Positions 44,059 to 55,873 of a DNA stretch of 64,000 nucleotides are shown piece by piece (the first letter of the stretch is position 1; every line of letters starts with the position of its first letter). The stretch comes from Mycoplasmopsis meleagridis (lineage in GTDB: Bacteria; Bacillota_I; Bacilli_A; Mycoplasmatales; Metamycoplasmataceae): contig NZ_LR215042.1 of the NCBI RefSeq assembly GCF_900660695.1, positions 124,001 through 188,000 on the forward strand, written 5' to 3'. A model generated the notes under the pieces. The model was not told where the DNA came from and did no database searches. It saw nothing but the letters and a program-made list of their open reading frames with translations. The position numbers and the translations under genes are program-made.

Positions 44059-46584
44059 ATGAATTTATTCAATATTAAGTCAACTGAAATGCGTATTGCT
44101 GAAAAAACTTTGAAAAAAATTAATCACTATGAACCACTAATTTCTAAATTAAATGACTCAGAATTAAAAGCTAAAACCGATCAATTTAAAGCAAGAATAG
44201 CTAATGGAGAAGCACTTGATTTAATTAGAGCTGAAGCCTTTGCTGTTGCTAGAGAAGCAACAAAAAGAGTTCTAGGCAAAAGACCTTACGATGTACAAAT
44301 GATTGGCGGTGTTTTGCTTGATTTAAGTAGTGTTGCAGAAATGAAAACGGGTGAAGGAAAAACTATTACTTCTATTGCGCCTGTTTATTTGAATGCTTTA
44401 GTAGGAAAAGGGGCAATTGTTTCCACAGTTAATGAATATTTGAGTGAACGTGATGCTTTGGAAATGGGACAAGTATTTAATTTTTTAGGTCTTAGTGTTG
44501 GCATAAATAAAGCACAAATGAATGTCAATTTAAAAAGAGAAGCCTACGCTTGCGATATTACTTATTCAGTGCATTCAGAATTAGGTTTTGACTATTTAAG
44601 AGATAATATGGTTAATTCTATAGAACAAAAAGTACAAAGAGGTTTACATTTTTGTCTTATAGACGAAGCAGATTCTATTTTAATAGACGAAGCAAAAACT
44701 CCTTTAATTATTTCTGGCGGAGATACTGAAGATAATTATCTTTATTATTCAGCGGATCAATATGTGAGAACTTTGGGTCCAGAAGATTATGAAATAGATG
44801 AAGAATCCAAAGCAATTTCTTTGACTTATAGCGGCATAAATAAGGCAAATAATTTTTTTACAATTGATAATTTATATGATATTGAAAATTCAGAAATCGT
44901 TCATAGAATACAAAATGCATTAAGAGCCCATAAAGTTATGAAAAATAATGTTGAATACATTGTAAGAGATGGCAAGATTGAATTAGTTGATGCTTTTACA
45001 GGACGGATTATGGAAGGAAGAGCATATTCTGAAGGTTTGCAGCAAGCTTTACAAGCAAAAGAAATGGTACAAATTGAACCAGAAACTAAAACTTTAGCAA
45101 CTATTACTTACCAAAATTTTTTTAGAATGTTTAATAAGCTTTGTGGAATGACAGGAACTGCTAAAACTGAAGAGCAAGAATTTATTGATATTTATAATAT
45201 GCGTGTTAATCCAGTTCCCACTAATAAACCCGTTATAAGAAAAGATTTACCTGATTCAATTTATGGTAATTATGAAGCAAAATGAATAGCTGTTTCGAAT
45301 AAAGTAGAAAAACTTTATAAAAAAGGACAACCTGTTTTAATAGGTACAGCTCAAATTGAAGATTCAGAAATCTTGCACCATTTCTTGAATAAAAGAAATA
45401 TTCCTCATACTGTTTTAAACGCAAAACAAAACGCTTCTGAAGCAGAAATTATTTCTGCTGCTGGGCAAGTAGGCGCTGTTACAATAGCTACAAATATGGC
45501 AGGAAGAGGAACTGATATTAAACCTTCTAAAGAAGCTTTAGAGTTAGGTGGCCTTTATGTTATAGGTACTGATAGAGCAGAAAGTAGAAGAATTGATAAC
45601 CAACTAAGAGGAAGATCAGGAAGACAAGGAGATCCTGGTGTTTCTAAGTTTTATGTTTCTTTAGATGACCAATTAATGCAAAGATTTTCCAACTATGAAG
45701 AATTTAAAAAATCTTATGAAAAACAAGGCAATAAAGAAATAACTAACAAAAATTTACAATTTGGCTTTAAACATGCTCAAAAGAAAATTGAAGGCTTTAA
45801 TTATGATAGTAGAAAAAGTGTTTTGCACTATGATGATGTAATTAGACAACAAAGAGACCTTTTTTATGCTCAAAGAGATTTAATTTTAATTAGCGATAAT
45901 GTTTCTTTTATTTTGAGAAAAATGATTAAAAATATAGCGAAAAATGTTGTTAAATATCAATCATTAAAACTAAAAAGTGGTCATATTGATAGTCAGAAAC
46001 TAGTTGATTTTATAAATGAAAATTTTTCTAATAGAGGCGAAGATAAGAATAATTTATTAATAGAAAAAGTTAGAAAAATACATGACAATGATTTAGTTGA
46101 ATATTTATCAAATCATTTAACTAAAAATTTCAATGAATGAGAAGAAAATGCCATGGCAAATAGTGATCAAGATACTGTTTTGGAAGTAGAAAAGAGCAAT
46201 TTATTATCAATAGTTGATAAATATTGACAAAATCATATTGACGCTATGGATAAATTAAGATCAAATATTAATCTTGTTCAATATTCGCAAAAAAATCCTT
46301 ACCAAATGTATACAGAAGAAGGAACAAAAACGTTTTATCAAATGCTTAATAATATTGCCTTTGATACGATTAAAACAATTATGGCTGATTCACTTGGAAG
46401 AAAGTCTAATATTACCAAAGAAATGCGTGAAGATCCTCTGTTTGAACAACTTAGAAGTCTTTTAATTCTAAATGATTTTAATACTATTGAAGAACAAGAA
46501 AAATATTTAATTGATACATATAATAATTTAAAGAATGTAAATTTTGATAAGGTTCTTGATAAAGAAAATAAAGAAAAAAGTTAG
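44059..46584 (+). CDS. secA: Preprotein translocase ATPase SecA
   Basis: An 841-residue motor. Walker A EMKTGEGKTITSIAPVYLNA, DEAD-type Walker B CLIDEADSILIDEAKTPLII, MTGTAKTEEQEF, TIATNMAGRGTDIKPS and GRSGRQGDPGVSKFYVSLDD are all present. Four TGA-Trp codons are read through. The C-terminal zinc-binding domain for SecB is absent, as usual in mycoplasmas. It pushes proteins through SecY. Confidence 0.97.
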
Positions 46585-46623
46585 AATTAACAATTTATAT
46601 TATCCTAATTGAAAGGACAAATA

Positions 46624-47937
46624 ATGAAAATTTTTGAAGAGTTGCTTTCGAAAGAAGATAATAAGTTTTTTATTAGAAAAAAATTATATGAAGTAACTAT
46701 TTGAGATAAAACTTTTAGCGATTTAGCAAAAGAAAAGCAGCTCAAAAATAAGCAAAAATATAAATATTTATATGCTTCAGAAATTGAAAAAATTAAAGAA
46801 GAAAATGGCGATATAAAAATTCTAACTACTTATGTATCGAATTATTTTGTTTCTTCAAAAAAGTGAAAAGGTGAATTTTATGACGAAGAAATAATTGCTA
46901 TTCCTGGGGGAGGCAAATTAACAATTCAATATCATAAAGGTAAATTCATAACAAGCGATAATAGAATTTGCAAATCATTTGATACAAAGATTTTAAATAC
47001 TAAATATTTGTATTATTTTTTTCATTTCATTAAAGAAAAAATATCTAATTTTTATCGTGGAAGCGCTATCAAACATCCCTATATGCCTGGAATATTAAAT
47101 TTAGAGATAATAATTCCTCCTTTATCCCTTCAGGAAAAAATTGTTGAAATTTTAGATAAATTTAGTAGTTTTTCTATTAGTATTCAAAAAGAATTAAGAG
47201 ACGAATTAAACGCTAGAAATAAGCAATATAAATATTATCTTGATAATATTTTTGATACTTTTAATTTATATAAATCAAATATAAAATCTAACAAAGTTTT
47301 CGAAGTAAAACTAGCCGATATTTGTAAATTTATAAGAGGAAAACGAATAACTAAAAAAGAACTTACTAAAGAAGGCTATCCAGTAGTAAGCGGAGGAGCA
47401 AAATATTTAGGTTATTATAGTAATTTTAACCGTGAAAAGGAACAAATAACAATAGCAGAATATGGTACAGCCGGTTTAATTCAGTGACAAGAAAAGGATT
47501 TTTGAGCCAATGATAATTGTCTTACCTTAGAATTTGATGAAAAAGTTTTAATTAAAAAGTTTTTGTATTATTTTTTAAAAGTAAAACAAGAAAAAATATT
47601 TGAAAGTAATATTAATTCTTTTCCTCAAAAATTAAATATAGATTTTATAAGCAATTTATTACTAAAAATTCCTTCTTTAGAAAAGCAGAACAAAATAGTT
47701 GATGTTTTAGATAATTTTGAAAGCATTTGTTCTAGTCTTAATATCAGTTTACCTACTGAAGAAAATAAAAGAAAAGAACAGTGTGAATATTATAAAAATG
47801 AAATATTTAAATATCTTGAAGTTGGCATTCTACAACATAAAGACGCAGAGAGAGAGAGAGAGAGAGAGAGAGCACGGATTAGTCAAATTATTGCAACACA
47901 TTTTTGGCGCTATAACCTTAGAATTAGGAACTTTTAG
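46624..47937 (+). CDS. hsdS: Type I restriction specificity subunit HsdS (current frame)
   Basis: A 437-residue protein in the present repeat state. Two target-recognition modules are visible: residues 1-180 end in LEIIIPPLSLQEKIVEILDK, and residues about 225-365 (LADICKFIRGKRITKKELTK to LLKIPSLEKQNKIVDVLDNF). Each is followed by a conserved helix (about 181-210 and 366-400). After EENKRKEQCEYYKNEIFKYL the (AG)13 repeat encodes alternating Glu-Arg and the frame ends 21 codons later. HsdS sets the DNA sequence recognised by a type I restriction-modification complex. No hsdM or hsdR is in the window. TGA-Trp codons are used. Confidence 0.88.
47847..47872 (+). repeat. (AG)13 dinucleotide repeat in hsdS
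   Basis: Thirteen AG units without interruption inside the coding region. With 13 units the frame stops at 47937. With one more unit, or two fewer, the frame would continue into the third module and end at 48517. Such repeats mutate by slipped-strand mispairing. Confidence 0.95.
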
Positions 47938-48517
47938 TAATTTTTATAATGGTTTTAATTTTAGAAGTAAACACTTATTAAATAATAAATTGGAAATAGG
48001 TAGTATTATTAAAATAAAAGATATTTACAATGACGGAAGTATAAATTTTTCTTTGAGTAATAAATTTAATTTAAAAAATTACAAGACTAATTTAGAAAAA
48101 TTTAAAGTGAATAAAAATAATATTTTAATTTCCGCAGTAGGTTCGCTTGGTAAAATAGGTTTTGTTAACAGAGAAGAAAAAAATTGTTTTATAAACCAAG
48201 GAATAGTAAAAATAGAAGTTTTAGAAAATTTAGCTATGCCTGAATTTATTTATTTTTATTTAACTTCTATAATTAACGATTGATTAAAAATTAAAGAATT
48301 GAAGTCAACTTTATCATACATAAATACCGAAGATATTTCAAAAATTAAATTACTAATACCTCCTTTAGCGTTTCAAAATAAAATTATTAGCTATTTAAAT
48401 AGTTTTAGAAAAATTTGTTCTGATTTTAATATTGTTTTACCTGTCGAAGAAAATAAAAGAAAAACACAATACGAACATTATAAAAATAAGATATTTAATT
48501 ATCTTGAAACTTATTAA
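47873..48517 (+). CDS. Third HsdS module, out of frame with hsdS
   Basis: This frame has no start codon of its own before the module but encodes a complete target-recognition module: LELGTFSNFYNGFNFRS, VNKNNILISAVGSLGKIGFV, CFINQGIVKIEV and LLIPPLAFQNKIISYLNSF, then the conserved helix LPVEENKRKTQYEHYKNKIF. A TGA-Trp lies at 48281. The conserved helix is closely similar to that just before the AG repeat. It is expressed only if the repeat changes length, or it serves as a recombination donor. Coordinates mark the coding segment after the repeat, not a gene with its own start. Confidence 0.7.
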
Positions 48518-48527
48518 ATTTTTAAAA

Positions 48528-48553
48528 AAGTAGAAAATAAACATTTTCTACTT
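48528..48553 (-). terminator. rpmF terminator
   Basis: AAGTAGAAAAT-aaac-ATTTTCTACTT; a T-tract follows on the minus strand. Confidence 0.7.
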
Positions 48554-48569
48554 GAATTAATGAATGAAA

Positions 48570-48776
48570 TTATTGTGCTTTTCTACGATCGTCTAAACTT
48601 CTATAACCAACAACTTTTTTCCCTTTGTAAAAACCACAGTTATAACAAATCAAATGTTGTTGTATCATGTTTGAGCAATTGCTGCATGCAATTAAATTTT
48701 GTACTGGCAAAGCATGATGGGTACGTCTTTTATGTTTACGTTGCTTAGAAGTTTTACGTTTTGGAACGATAGCCAT
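48570..48776 (-). CDS. rpmF: Ribosomal protein bL32
   Basis: A 68-residue protein with MAIVPKRKTSKQRKHKRRTH and a zinc ribbon CSNCSNMIQQHLICYNCGFY (CxxC...CxxC). A strong AAAAGGAGGA site precedes the start. Confidence 0.96.
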   Translation of the reverse strand: MAIVPKRKTSKQRKHKRRTHHALPVQNLIACSNCSNMIQQHLICYNCGFYKGKKVVGYRSLDDRRKAQ

Positions 48777-48823
48777 TCTACGTCCTCCTTTTAATATTTC
48801 ACGCGTAATATATTAATATTTGA

Positions 48824-48851
48824 ATTATAGAGAAAAAAAGATTTTTAGCAA
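48824..48851 (-). promoter_or_regulatory. rpmF promoter
   Basis: On the minus strand TTGCTA and TATAAT are separated by 16 bases, 47 bases before the start codon. Confidence 0.6.
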
Positions 48852-48852
48852 T

Positions 48853-48902
48853 TAAAAAAACAAATTCTTATTTTAGCAAAAATTCAAGAATTTGTTTTTT
48901 TA
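48853..48902 (-). terminator. Terminator of the 530-aa lipoprotein gene
   Basis: AAAACAAATTCTT and AAGAATTTGTTTT form a long perfect stem around a 14-base loop, with T-rich sequence at the minus-strand 3' side. It overlaps the -35 region of rpmF. Confidence 0.7.
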
Positions 48903-48923
48903 CCAATAAAACTATTTTATGCA

Positions 48924-50516
48924 TTAATTAGAAACATTGTTATTACTATTTGCTTCATTAGAAGAAGTGTTATTTTCTTGTAAATGTTGGTTAATTTGAT
49001 TTTTAAGTGTAAGAATTTGCGATAGATAATTCATACTATTTTCAAAAGCATTTACTTTATCATTTTCTTTTAAACTTAAATTTAACAAGGTAGTAATATC
49101 TCTCATTTGTGCTAGAATTTCTTGTATTTTAGTATCTTTGCTTTTAATGTATTCTAAAGTTAGCGAATTATAGATTTTATTTCCCTCTCTAATTAAAATG
49201 ATGTAATTTTGATCAATAAAGTTGTCATATTCTTTAGTGCTTTCATTAATTAATTCTTCCGCTTTTGTTTTTGCATTTTCGTATTCATTCGGATTAACAA
49301 ATTGATATTTAGATATTTCGACGATTCACTTATATGCTTTAATTTTTAAATCAAATATTTTTTTTGTTAATTCTGCATTGAATTTAGATGCAAGATTACT
49401 AATTTTGATTATATTTGTACTTATTTTACTTTTTGCATCATTTATATATTGAAAATGTTCCGAAGTTTTATTGTTGGTGTCTGTGAAAGTTTTATTAAAA
49501 GCCACTAAATCATCGCTATATGTTTTTTTAATAGTATCTAGTTGTTCTTTAGGTGTTTTATCGTCAAAATTCATAAATTTTTTCTTAAATTCACTAAAAG
49601 AAGTTTCTAAAATTTTAGGTCCATCATATACTAAGTTAAAAACTGTTCTGAATCAATTATCTAAAGCCCCAGTTTGAAAATCGTAAAGAGTTTTTAATTC
49701 GTCTGATAATTCTGGATTAGTTGTTGCTAAGAATTCTTCTCTAAATTTATTAATATTATTTACCGCATCAATATAAGCTGCAAAATAAGCCGTTTGATCT
49801 GTAAATTCTTCTTTATTAGTTTGATAGTCTGAAAAAATTTTATCTACACTAGCAACTGATGAAGAAAGAGTTTTAAATTTTTCATTATTTGCATTTTCAG
49901 TTTTATAACTTTCTCATTTAGTTTTTAATTCTTCCATTTCTTTAGAAAAAATTTCTTCAACTTTTAAACTAGTGGCAATAAGATTACTTAAATTATTATA
50001 TTGAGTAACTAAAAAACTGTAATTATTGTAAAAATTATCAGCTGTAAGATTTTCATTTTTATCTATCAAATGGAAGTTTTGATCAATAAGATCTCAAATA
50101 CTTTTATTAATTTTTAAATTTTTATCAATTTTGGCATAAAGAGCTGTATATTGTTGTTTTAAATTACTATAGAGAAGTCAATCACTTGGATCTATTGAAT
50201 TTTCTTTTATTGTTATTATTTTGCTATTTTCTAAAGATACAGTTTTATCCTTTTGATCGACTAAAACATAATTGCTTGGAACTAATTTTAAAACATCAAT
50301 ATTTGAAGCATTGTTTTTTTCAAATTCTTTTTGAACAATAACATCGCCATTAACATCTTTAAGAATAAGTTCTGGATTTGCAGTATAAACTAATTTTTTT
50401 AATTCACTTACTTTTTCATCATATGAATTGCTATTGTTATTGCATGCAACAGCAGCAAAGAGAGGAAGTGAAGCTAAAGGTAAAAAAGAGAGAGAAAGTA
50501 ATTTTCTTTTTATCAT
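48924..50516 (-). CDS. Putative lipoprotein, helical (530 aa)
   Basis: The signal peptide MIKRKLLSLSFLPLASLPLF leads to lipobox AAVAC, so Cys25 is the likely anchor. The mature part is Lys/Asn/Glu-rich with long stretches suggesting helices or coiled coils (for example LKVEEIFSKEMEELKTKWES) and an Asn/Ser tail. Several TGA-Trp codons are read through, giving one uninterrupted frame. I recognise no family. It lies downstream of the nuclease lipoprotein on the same strand but beyond a terminator. Confidence 0.82.
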
Positions 50517-50579
50517 AATGTTCCTTAATTAATTAAATAAGATAAAAGTTATTATATTATTTTTAAAATTTATTAAAGC

Positions 50580-50607
50580 AAAATAAAAAGGCTCGAAACC
50601 TTTTTAT
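50580..50607 (-). terminator. Terminator at the nuclease gene end
   Basis: AAATAAAAAGG-ctcgaaa-CCTTTTTATTT overlaps the stop codon of the nuclease lipoprotein. Confidence 0.75.
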
Positions 50608-51800
50608 TTTTTAATATCTACTAAAATACCTAAATTATGGAATGTTTCGTTTCCTTGACCTCATATTAAATCTGGCAAATTAGGAAAGTCAATAAAAGGA
50701 TTACGCATTCCTTGTCCTTTTGCTACTCTTTCACTTTCAGTAGTTTCGTAATATGAAGCAATACCATTATTTCTTTTAATTTCAAATAATTCTACCGGAT
50801 CATTTTTAGCTCATTGTTGATATGTTGAAAGGAAATTATCTGTAAAGTAAGGATAACTATCTTTAAATACAACAGCTCCTGGAATTTGACCATTGTTAGC
50901 TTTTTGCAAAGCATTATGATGTGTCACTTGGAAGTAGAAATACATTCTAGCTACATTTCCTTTGAAAGCATCAACAGGTTCAGCATAATCATTGTTAACT
51001 TTAGTACCATTTTCTGATGTTCAAGTAGCATTTTCTACTATATAATGAGGTAAATTACCTCTTTTATTATTAACCAATTTATCTGTAGGTAAAATAAAGT
51101 GAGGATCTGCTCTAGTAATTGGCTCTCTCTTAAATCATGATTGAGGAATTAAATGTTCACGATTAAAAATATAACCTTCGTCATTAGAATTTTTACCAGC
51201 TACTGGTTGTCCATTACCTAGACCATTTGCTTTTCCTTCATAGTTATGTATAGTGAAATTATATGGATCAGTTCCGGTAGGATTTTCACTATAAATATCT
51301 AAAATTGTCCCATCATTTTCATATTCCTTATCCAAATCTACTTGTGAAAAAATATCATATAAATCGCCATAAGTTTTTATTTGTGATTTTTTCGAATTTT
51401 GCAAATTAACAAGAGCTTGTCAAAGATCATCGCCCCTTTTGCCTTCTAAAGAAGCGTAATAGTTATTACTTTTGTCATAAAGATATTTTCCTGAAGAAGA
51501 AATTTCAGAAGATGAACTTTCATCGTTTTTCTCTACAACAGGTGTTGAACTATTTTCAGAATTTTCGCTTTCAGTATTATTATCAGTTATTTCACCATTC
51601 AAATTATTAGATGAAGTATCACTTGTTGTAGTTTTTTCATTTACTATTTCTTTATCACTAGTATTATTGTCTTTTGTTTCATTTTCTTTTTGTTTTTCAC
51701 TATTTTGTTGTTCATTACATGAAGCAGCAAGAGTTGTAATTAATGAAAGACTTGTTAGAGATGAAAGAAAAAATAAGCTTTTAAACAATTTATTTCTCAT
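50604..51800 (-). CDS. EndI/NucM-family nuclease lipoprotein
   Basis: A 398-residue lipoprotein with lipobox LAASC and a Ser/Glu/Asn-rich spacer (residues about 28-105). The C-terminal domain shows FNREHLIPQSWF, the His-metal motif of endonuclease I (EndA/NucM type), then DPHFILPTDKLVNNKRGN and GNVARMYFYFQVTHH. Several Trp are TGA. It probably degrades host DNA at the cell surface to supply nucleotides, as membrane nucleases do in mycoplasmas that cannot make them. Activity is inferred from motifs. Confidence 0.88.
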
Positions 51801-51846
51801 AGTTTAATTATATTAAATTGCCCACAAAATAGGGAAAAAAGAAAAA

Positions 51847-51868
51847 TAAAGAATTCAAGAATTCTTAA
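51847..51868 (-). terminator. ABC operon terminator
   Basis: AAGAATTC-aa-GAATTCTT, two EcoRI-type hexamers forming a hairpin with a T-rich minus-strand 3' side, overlapping the stop of the downstream ABC gene. Confidence 0.6.
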
Positions 51869-53676
51869 TCAGGAAAGCCAGTTGTATAAAGATATTTGTA
51901 ATACCCATTTAATTTCATTAATTCTTCATGACTGCCTTGTTCAATAATTTTGCCTTCGTCAATTACTAAAATTTTATCTGCATTAACTACTGTGCTTAGT
52001 CTATGTGCAATTACTAAAGATGAACAATTATTAATCAAATAGTCCATCATTTTTTTAATTTTTATTTCAGTAATTGTATCTATATCGCTCGTTGCTTCAT
52101 CGAGAATAATTATTGGAGTTGCATTAATTAAAGCTCTAATTATTGAAATTAATTGTTTTTGCCCTTGACTTATATTTTTTGCATTGGATTCTAAAATTGT
52201 ATCTAAGCCATTAGGCAAATCATTAATAAATTCATCACCAATAACGTCACTTATAATTTTTTTAAGTTCTATATCATCAATATCTTTATTAAATAAGGTT
52301 AAATTATCTCTTAGAGATGCATTAAAAATATAAACATCTTGCATTATTGTATTAATATATTTTCTTCAAGAATTTTCATTTATATCCGCACTATTTTGAT
52401 TATCAATTGTTATTGTCCCGCTTGAAGGTAGGTAAAATTTTGACAATAATTTAGCAATAGTAGTTTTACCTGAGCCAGTTTTACCAACTAAAGCAATAGT
52501 TTGTCCCTTTTCAATTTTGAAATTAATATTGTGAAGAACTTGCTTGTTAGAATTAGCAGGATAATAAAAATTAACGTTATTAAATTCAATTATTCCTTCT
52601 TTATAGTCTAATTCTTTCAAATATTTATCTTTATTTTCTTCTAAATTTAAGATTTTATTAACTCTAGTTATTCCACCCAAACCCAGTTGAATATTGTTAG
52701 TTATTTCTAAAATTTGGGAAATATTATCACCTAAATTCATTATGTATATTGAAAAAGTAATTAATAAACCAGTTGTTAAAGGTTTGATACCAATGTTTAT
52801 ATTATTAAAAATTAAAACAACACCTACTGAAATAATAACTAGTAAATTAATAAATTTAGCAAAGTTTAAAAAAGGAAAAGTAAAAGAAATATTACGTGCG
52901 GATTTATAATCAGGTTCTATTAAAGCTCTATTAAATTTTTCAAATCTTTGAATAATTTCTTCTTCCTGATTATGTAATCTAATTAGAGGAATAGCATTAA
53001 TGATTTCTTCTAAAAAGGCATTAAAATCGGCTAAAGAATTTTGTTGCTTAATAAAATATTTTTGATTATTTTTAATAAATAAATACAAAATATAAGTTGA
53101 TAAAGGGATTGAAACTATCGCAATTGAAGCCAAAATAGGAGCATAAAGAAACATAATAATAAAAATTATGAAAAACTGAAAAATCATTATGAGAAAGTTA
53201 GATAACATATCTATTAAAGATTGCAAAATATTGTTTACGTCATTAGTTAGTGTTGACATTAAATTACCTATTTTTTGATTATCAAAATAACTAATAGGCA
53301 TGGATTGAATTTTTTCATATAACTCTATTCTTAATTTAAAGATTAATTCAACAACTGCACGATTATTTTTTCTTCTTTGTACAATAGTTAAAAATTTAAA
53401 AATAACATAGCAAAGGGCTAATAAAGAAACATAAAGAATAAATTTTTTATATTCAAAATTATTACTATCAAAAGTCAAATTATTAAAAAAGCTATCTACG
53501 ATGTAACCAATTAAAAACGAAGCTAATATTGAACTAAGAGGAATTAATGCGCCAATTATTATGAGAATTAACCAATTCAAGAAATTAAAGTTTAATCTCT
53601 TAAGAAATTTTAATAATTCTTTTAATTTTAACTTTTCTTCATTTTTCGAAAGTTGCATAAAAGCTAATCTAGGCAT
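51865..53676 (-). CDS. ABC exporter half-transporter, subunit B (catalytic Glu intact)
   Basis: A 603-residue protein with a six-helix membrane domain (residues about 30-325) and an ATPase domain. Walker A is VGKTGSGKT, Walker B IIILDEATSDID with the catalytic Glu, H-loop LVIAHRLSTV. The signature motif is ISQGQ instead of LSGGQ. This complements the partner encoded just upstream, whose signature is normal but whose Walker B Glu and H-loop His are replaced. Together they look like an asymmetric heterodimeric exporter. Substrate unknown. A TGA-Trp lies at 52366. Confidence 0.9.
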
Positions 53677-55488
53677 TTATTCTCCTTTATATTGACTATT
53701 GAATAATTCTTGATAATATTTATTATTTTTGAGTAAGTTTTCATGCGTATCAAAACCTACTAATTCACCTTTATCTAAAACAATAATTTTATTAGCATTT
53801 TTAATAGCACTAATTCTTTGAGAAATAATCAATATAGTTTTATCTTGGTATTTATTTAATATTTTATTTCTGACTATAAAATCAGTTTCATTATCTAATG
53901 CACTCGTAGCATCATCAATAATCAAAATTTTAAAATTTTTGTTAATCGCTTGGGCAATAGAAAGTCTTTGTCTTTGTCCGCCAGATAAATTTTTACCCTC
54001 TTGATTAAGCTTGTATTCCAATTCGTTTTCTAGTTTATAAATGAATTGCGAATTAGAAATATCAATTGATTGATCTATTTCATTTCTATTTATTTTATTG
54101 TTAGCAAAAGTAATATTTTCTTTAATTGATCCAGATAATAGTTTTTGTTTTTGGAAAATTCATGAAATATTTTGATAGTAATTTTTTGTATTTATTTTAT
54201 TTATATCTTTATTATCTATTAGAATTTTGCCTTGTTTATTTTCTAAAGCATATTGTTTGGCAATTAATTTTGCAAGAGTACTTTTGCCTGAACCAGTTTT
54301 ACCAATAATGCCAATTAATTCACCTTCATTAATTTTAAAAGAGATATTTTTAAGAACTTCAATATTTTCTTCGTTTTTTATATCTTCCTTTTTTATAGGT
54401 TTTTTTGAATAATTAAAACTAACATTTTTAAATTCAATAGAAGCTTTGTCGAAATTATTATATTCATAATTTAATTCTTCATTATTTTGCATATTTAAAA
54501 TAGCAAAATATCTCTTTACAACGCTTTGAGATCTAAATAAACGATTGAAAGTAAATAATGTAAAGAAAATTGAATTAGTAACCATTGTTAAATAGGAAGA
54601 AAATTGGTGAATATCTCCAACTAATTTATTGTTTTCTCCTAAGTCATTATTTTTGACTAATATTCCTATAATTACGAATAAAATGACATTTCCCAAAATA
54701 CTTATTAAATCTAAAAGAGGTCATGCTGTAGCCGAATAAATATTTACACCTAATGCAGTTTTTCTAGAATTATTCGAAACATTTTTATAATTATCTAATC
54801 TAACTTTTTCTAAATTGTAAGATTTTATAACACTGATTCCTTTTAAATCATCACTTGCTACATTATTTAAATTATCAATTGAAATATTTTCTTTCGAATA
54901 AAGAGGGATTAATTTTCTTAAAGCAAAAAAAGCTCCAATCATTATTAAAGGAGCAACAATAATTATACTTATAGATAAATTTAAATTAGTTGTTAAAGAA
55001 AAACATAATCCTCAAATAATATAAGAAGGCGAAATCAACAAATTTCTTATTAATGTAGTAATTCCTTGTTTAATTTTTAACATGTCATTAGTAAAACGAG
55101 TTAATATTGTTCCTTCGTTTAAACTATCTAAATTGACTTGTTTAAGGTGTATTAGATGAAAAAATAATTTTTTTCTCAATTCGTAAATTCCATTTATTGC
55201 CACTTTTCAAGCTAATATAGATGCAAAATAGGAAATAATCATCAAAAACAAAGCAAAAATTATTGTTAAAACAACAACAATTTGTAATGCTTCCAAATTA
55301 TTTTTTGGAAAAATATCTCAAAATAAGACTTTTATTGTATAAACATTTTCATTTGTTGCTAACGAAATAATTTGTTTTGTTATAGATGGAATAATTGTTG
55401 CAATAAAAGGTTGAAGAAGAGAAAGAACTAAAGAAATAAAAGCAAAAAACTTTAATTTTGTAGATAGCAATTTAAAAATTTTTAGCAT
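53677..55488 (-). CDS. ABC exporter half-transporter, subunit A (degenerate site)
   Basis: A 603-residue protein, the same length as its partner. The membrane domain is followed by Walker A IGKTGSGKST and signature LSGGQRQRLSIAQ. Walker B reads ILIIDDATSALD, with Asp for the catalytic Glu, and the H-loop reads IISQRISAI, with Gln for His. This pattern is known from the non-hydrolysing site of heterodimeric exporters such as TM287/288 and BmrCD. The stop abuts the partner start (53677/53676). Several TGA-Trp codons are read through. AGGAAAAT precedes the ATG. Confidence 0.9.
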
Positions 55489-55572
55489 AATTTTCCTCCG
55501 TTTTATTATAAATTACTTTAGTTAAGTCAAAAGTATTTAATATATAATTAAAGTTAATAATTGAGGAGTAAT

Positions 55573-55872
55573 ATGGCTTTATTAGATGAAAAAGATCCAA
55601 AAAAGGCAGAAAAATTAATCAATGATCGTAGAAACGAATTATTGAGACTTTTTAATGAAAATAAACATGAATTATCTCATCCTGCTTTGATAAAAGAAGA
55701 GGAAGAAATTAATAATAGTTGTGATAGTCCTAATTGTTTATTAAAAAATCAAGTAATCGATAAAGCAACCTATAAAAAAACACTTTTGATTAAATGACTA
55801 ACTATTGCTGCTTTTATTTTGTTAATGGCTGCTTTAATATTAATTGCCTATTTTGTAGGGATAAGTGGTTAA
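55573..55872 (+). CDS. Small membrane protein, unknown (99 aa)
   Basis: The N-terminal 75 residues are charged (LDEKDPKKAEKLINDRRNEL) and contain a Cys pair (CDSPNC). One C-terminal transmembrane segment follows (LTIAAFILLMAALILIAYFV). The ATG at 55573 is preceded by GAGGAG, which decides the start over an earlier TTG. It is followed after one base by the c-di-AMP synthase gene, so both are in one operon. No family recognised. Confidence 0.75.
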
Positions 55873-55873
55873 A

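Noticed and set aside
47847-47872. AG repeat as part of a CRISPR or sequencing artefact
   Set aside because: There are no spacers or direct repeats. The repeat sits at a boundary where a coherent coding frame continues in another phase, which argues for a real contingency repeat, though read-level checking is still the proof.
51420-51800. EndI-type nuclease as the competence nuclease partner of ComEC
   Set aside because: It belongs to a different nuclease family from pneumococcal EndA and is 43 kb away; a link is possible but not supported by sequence.
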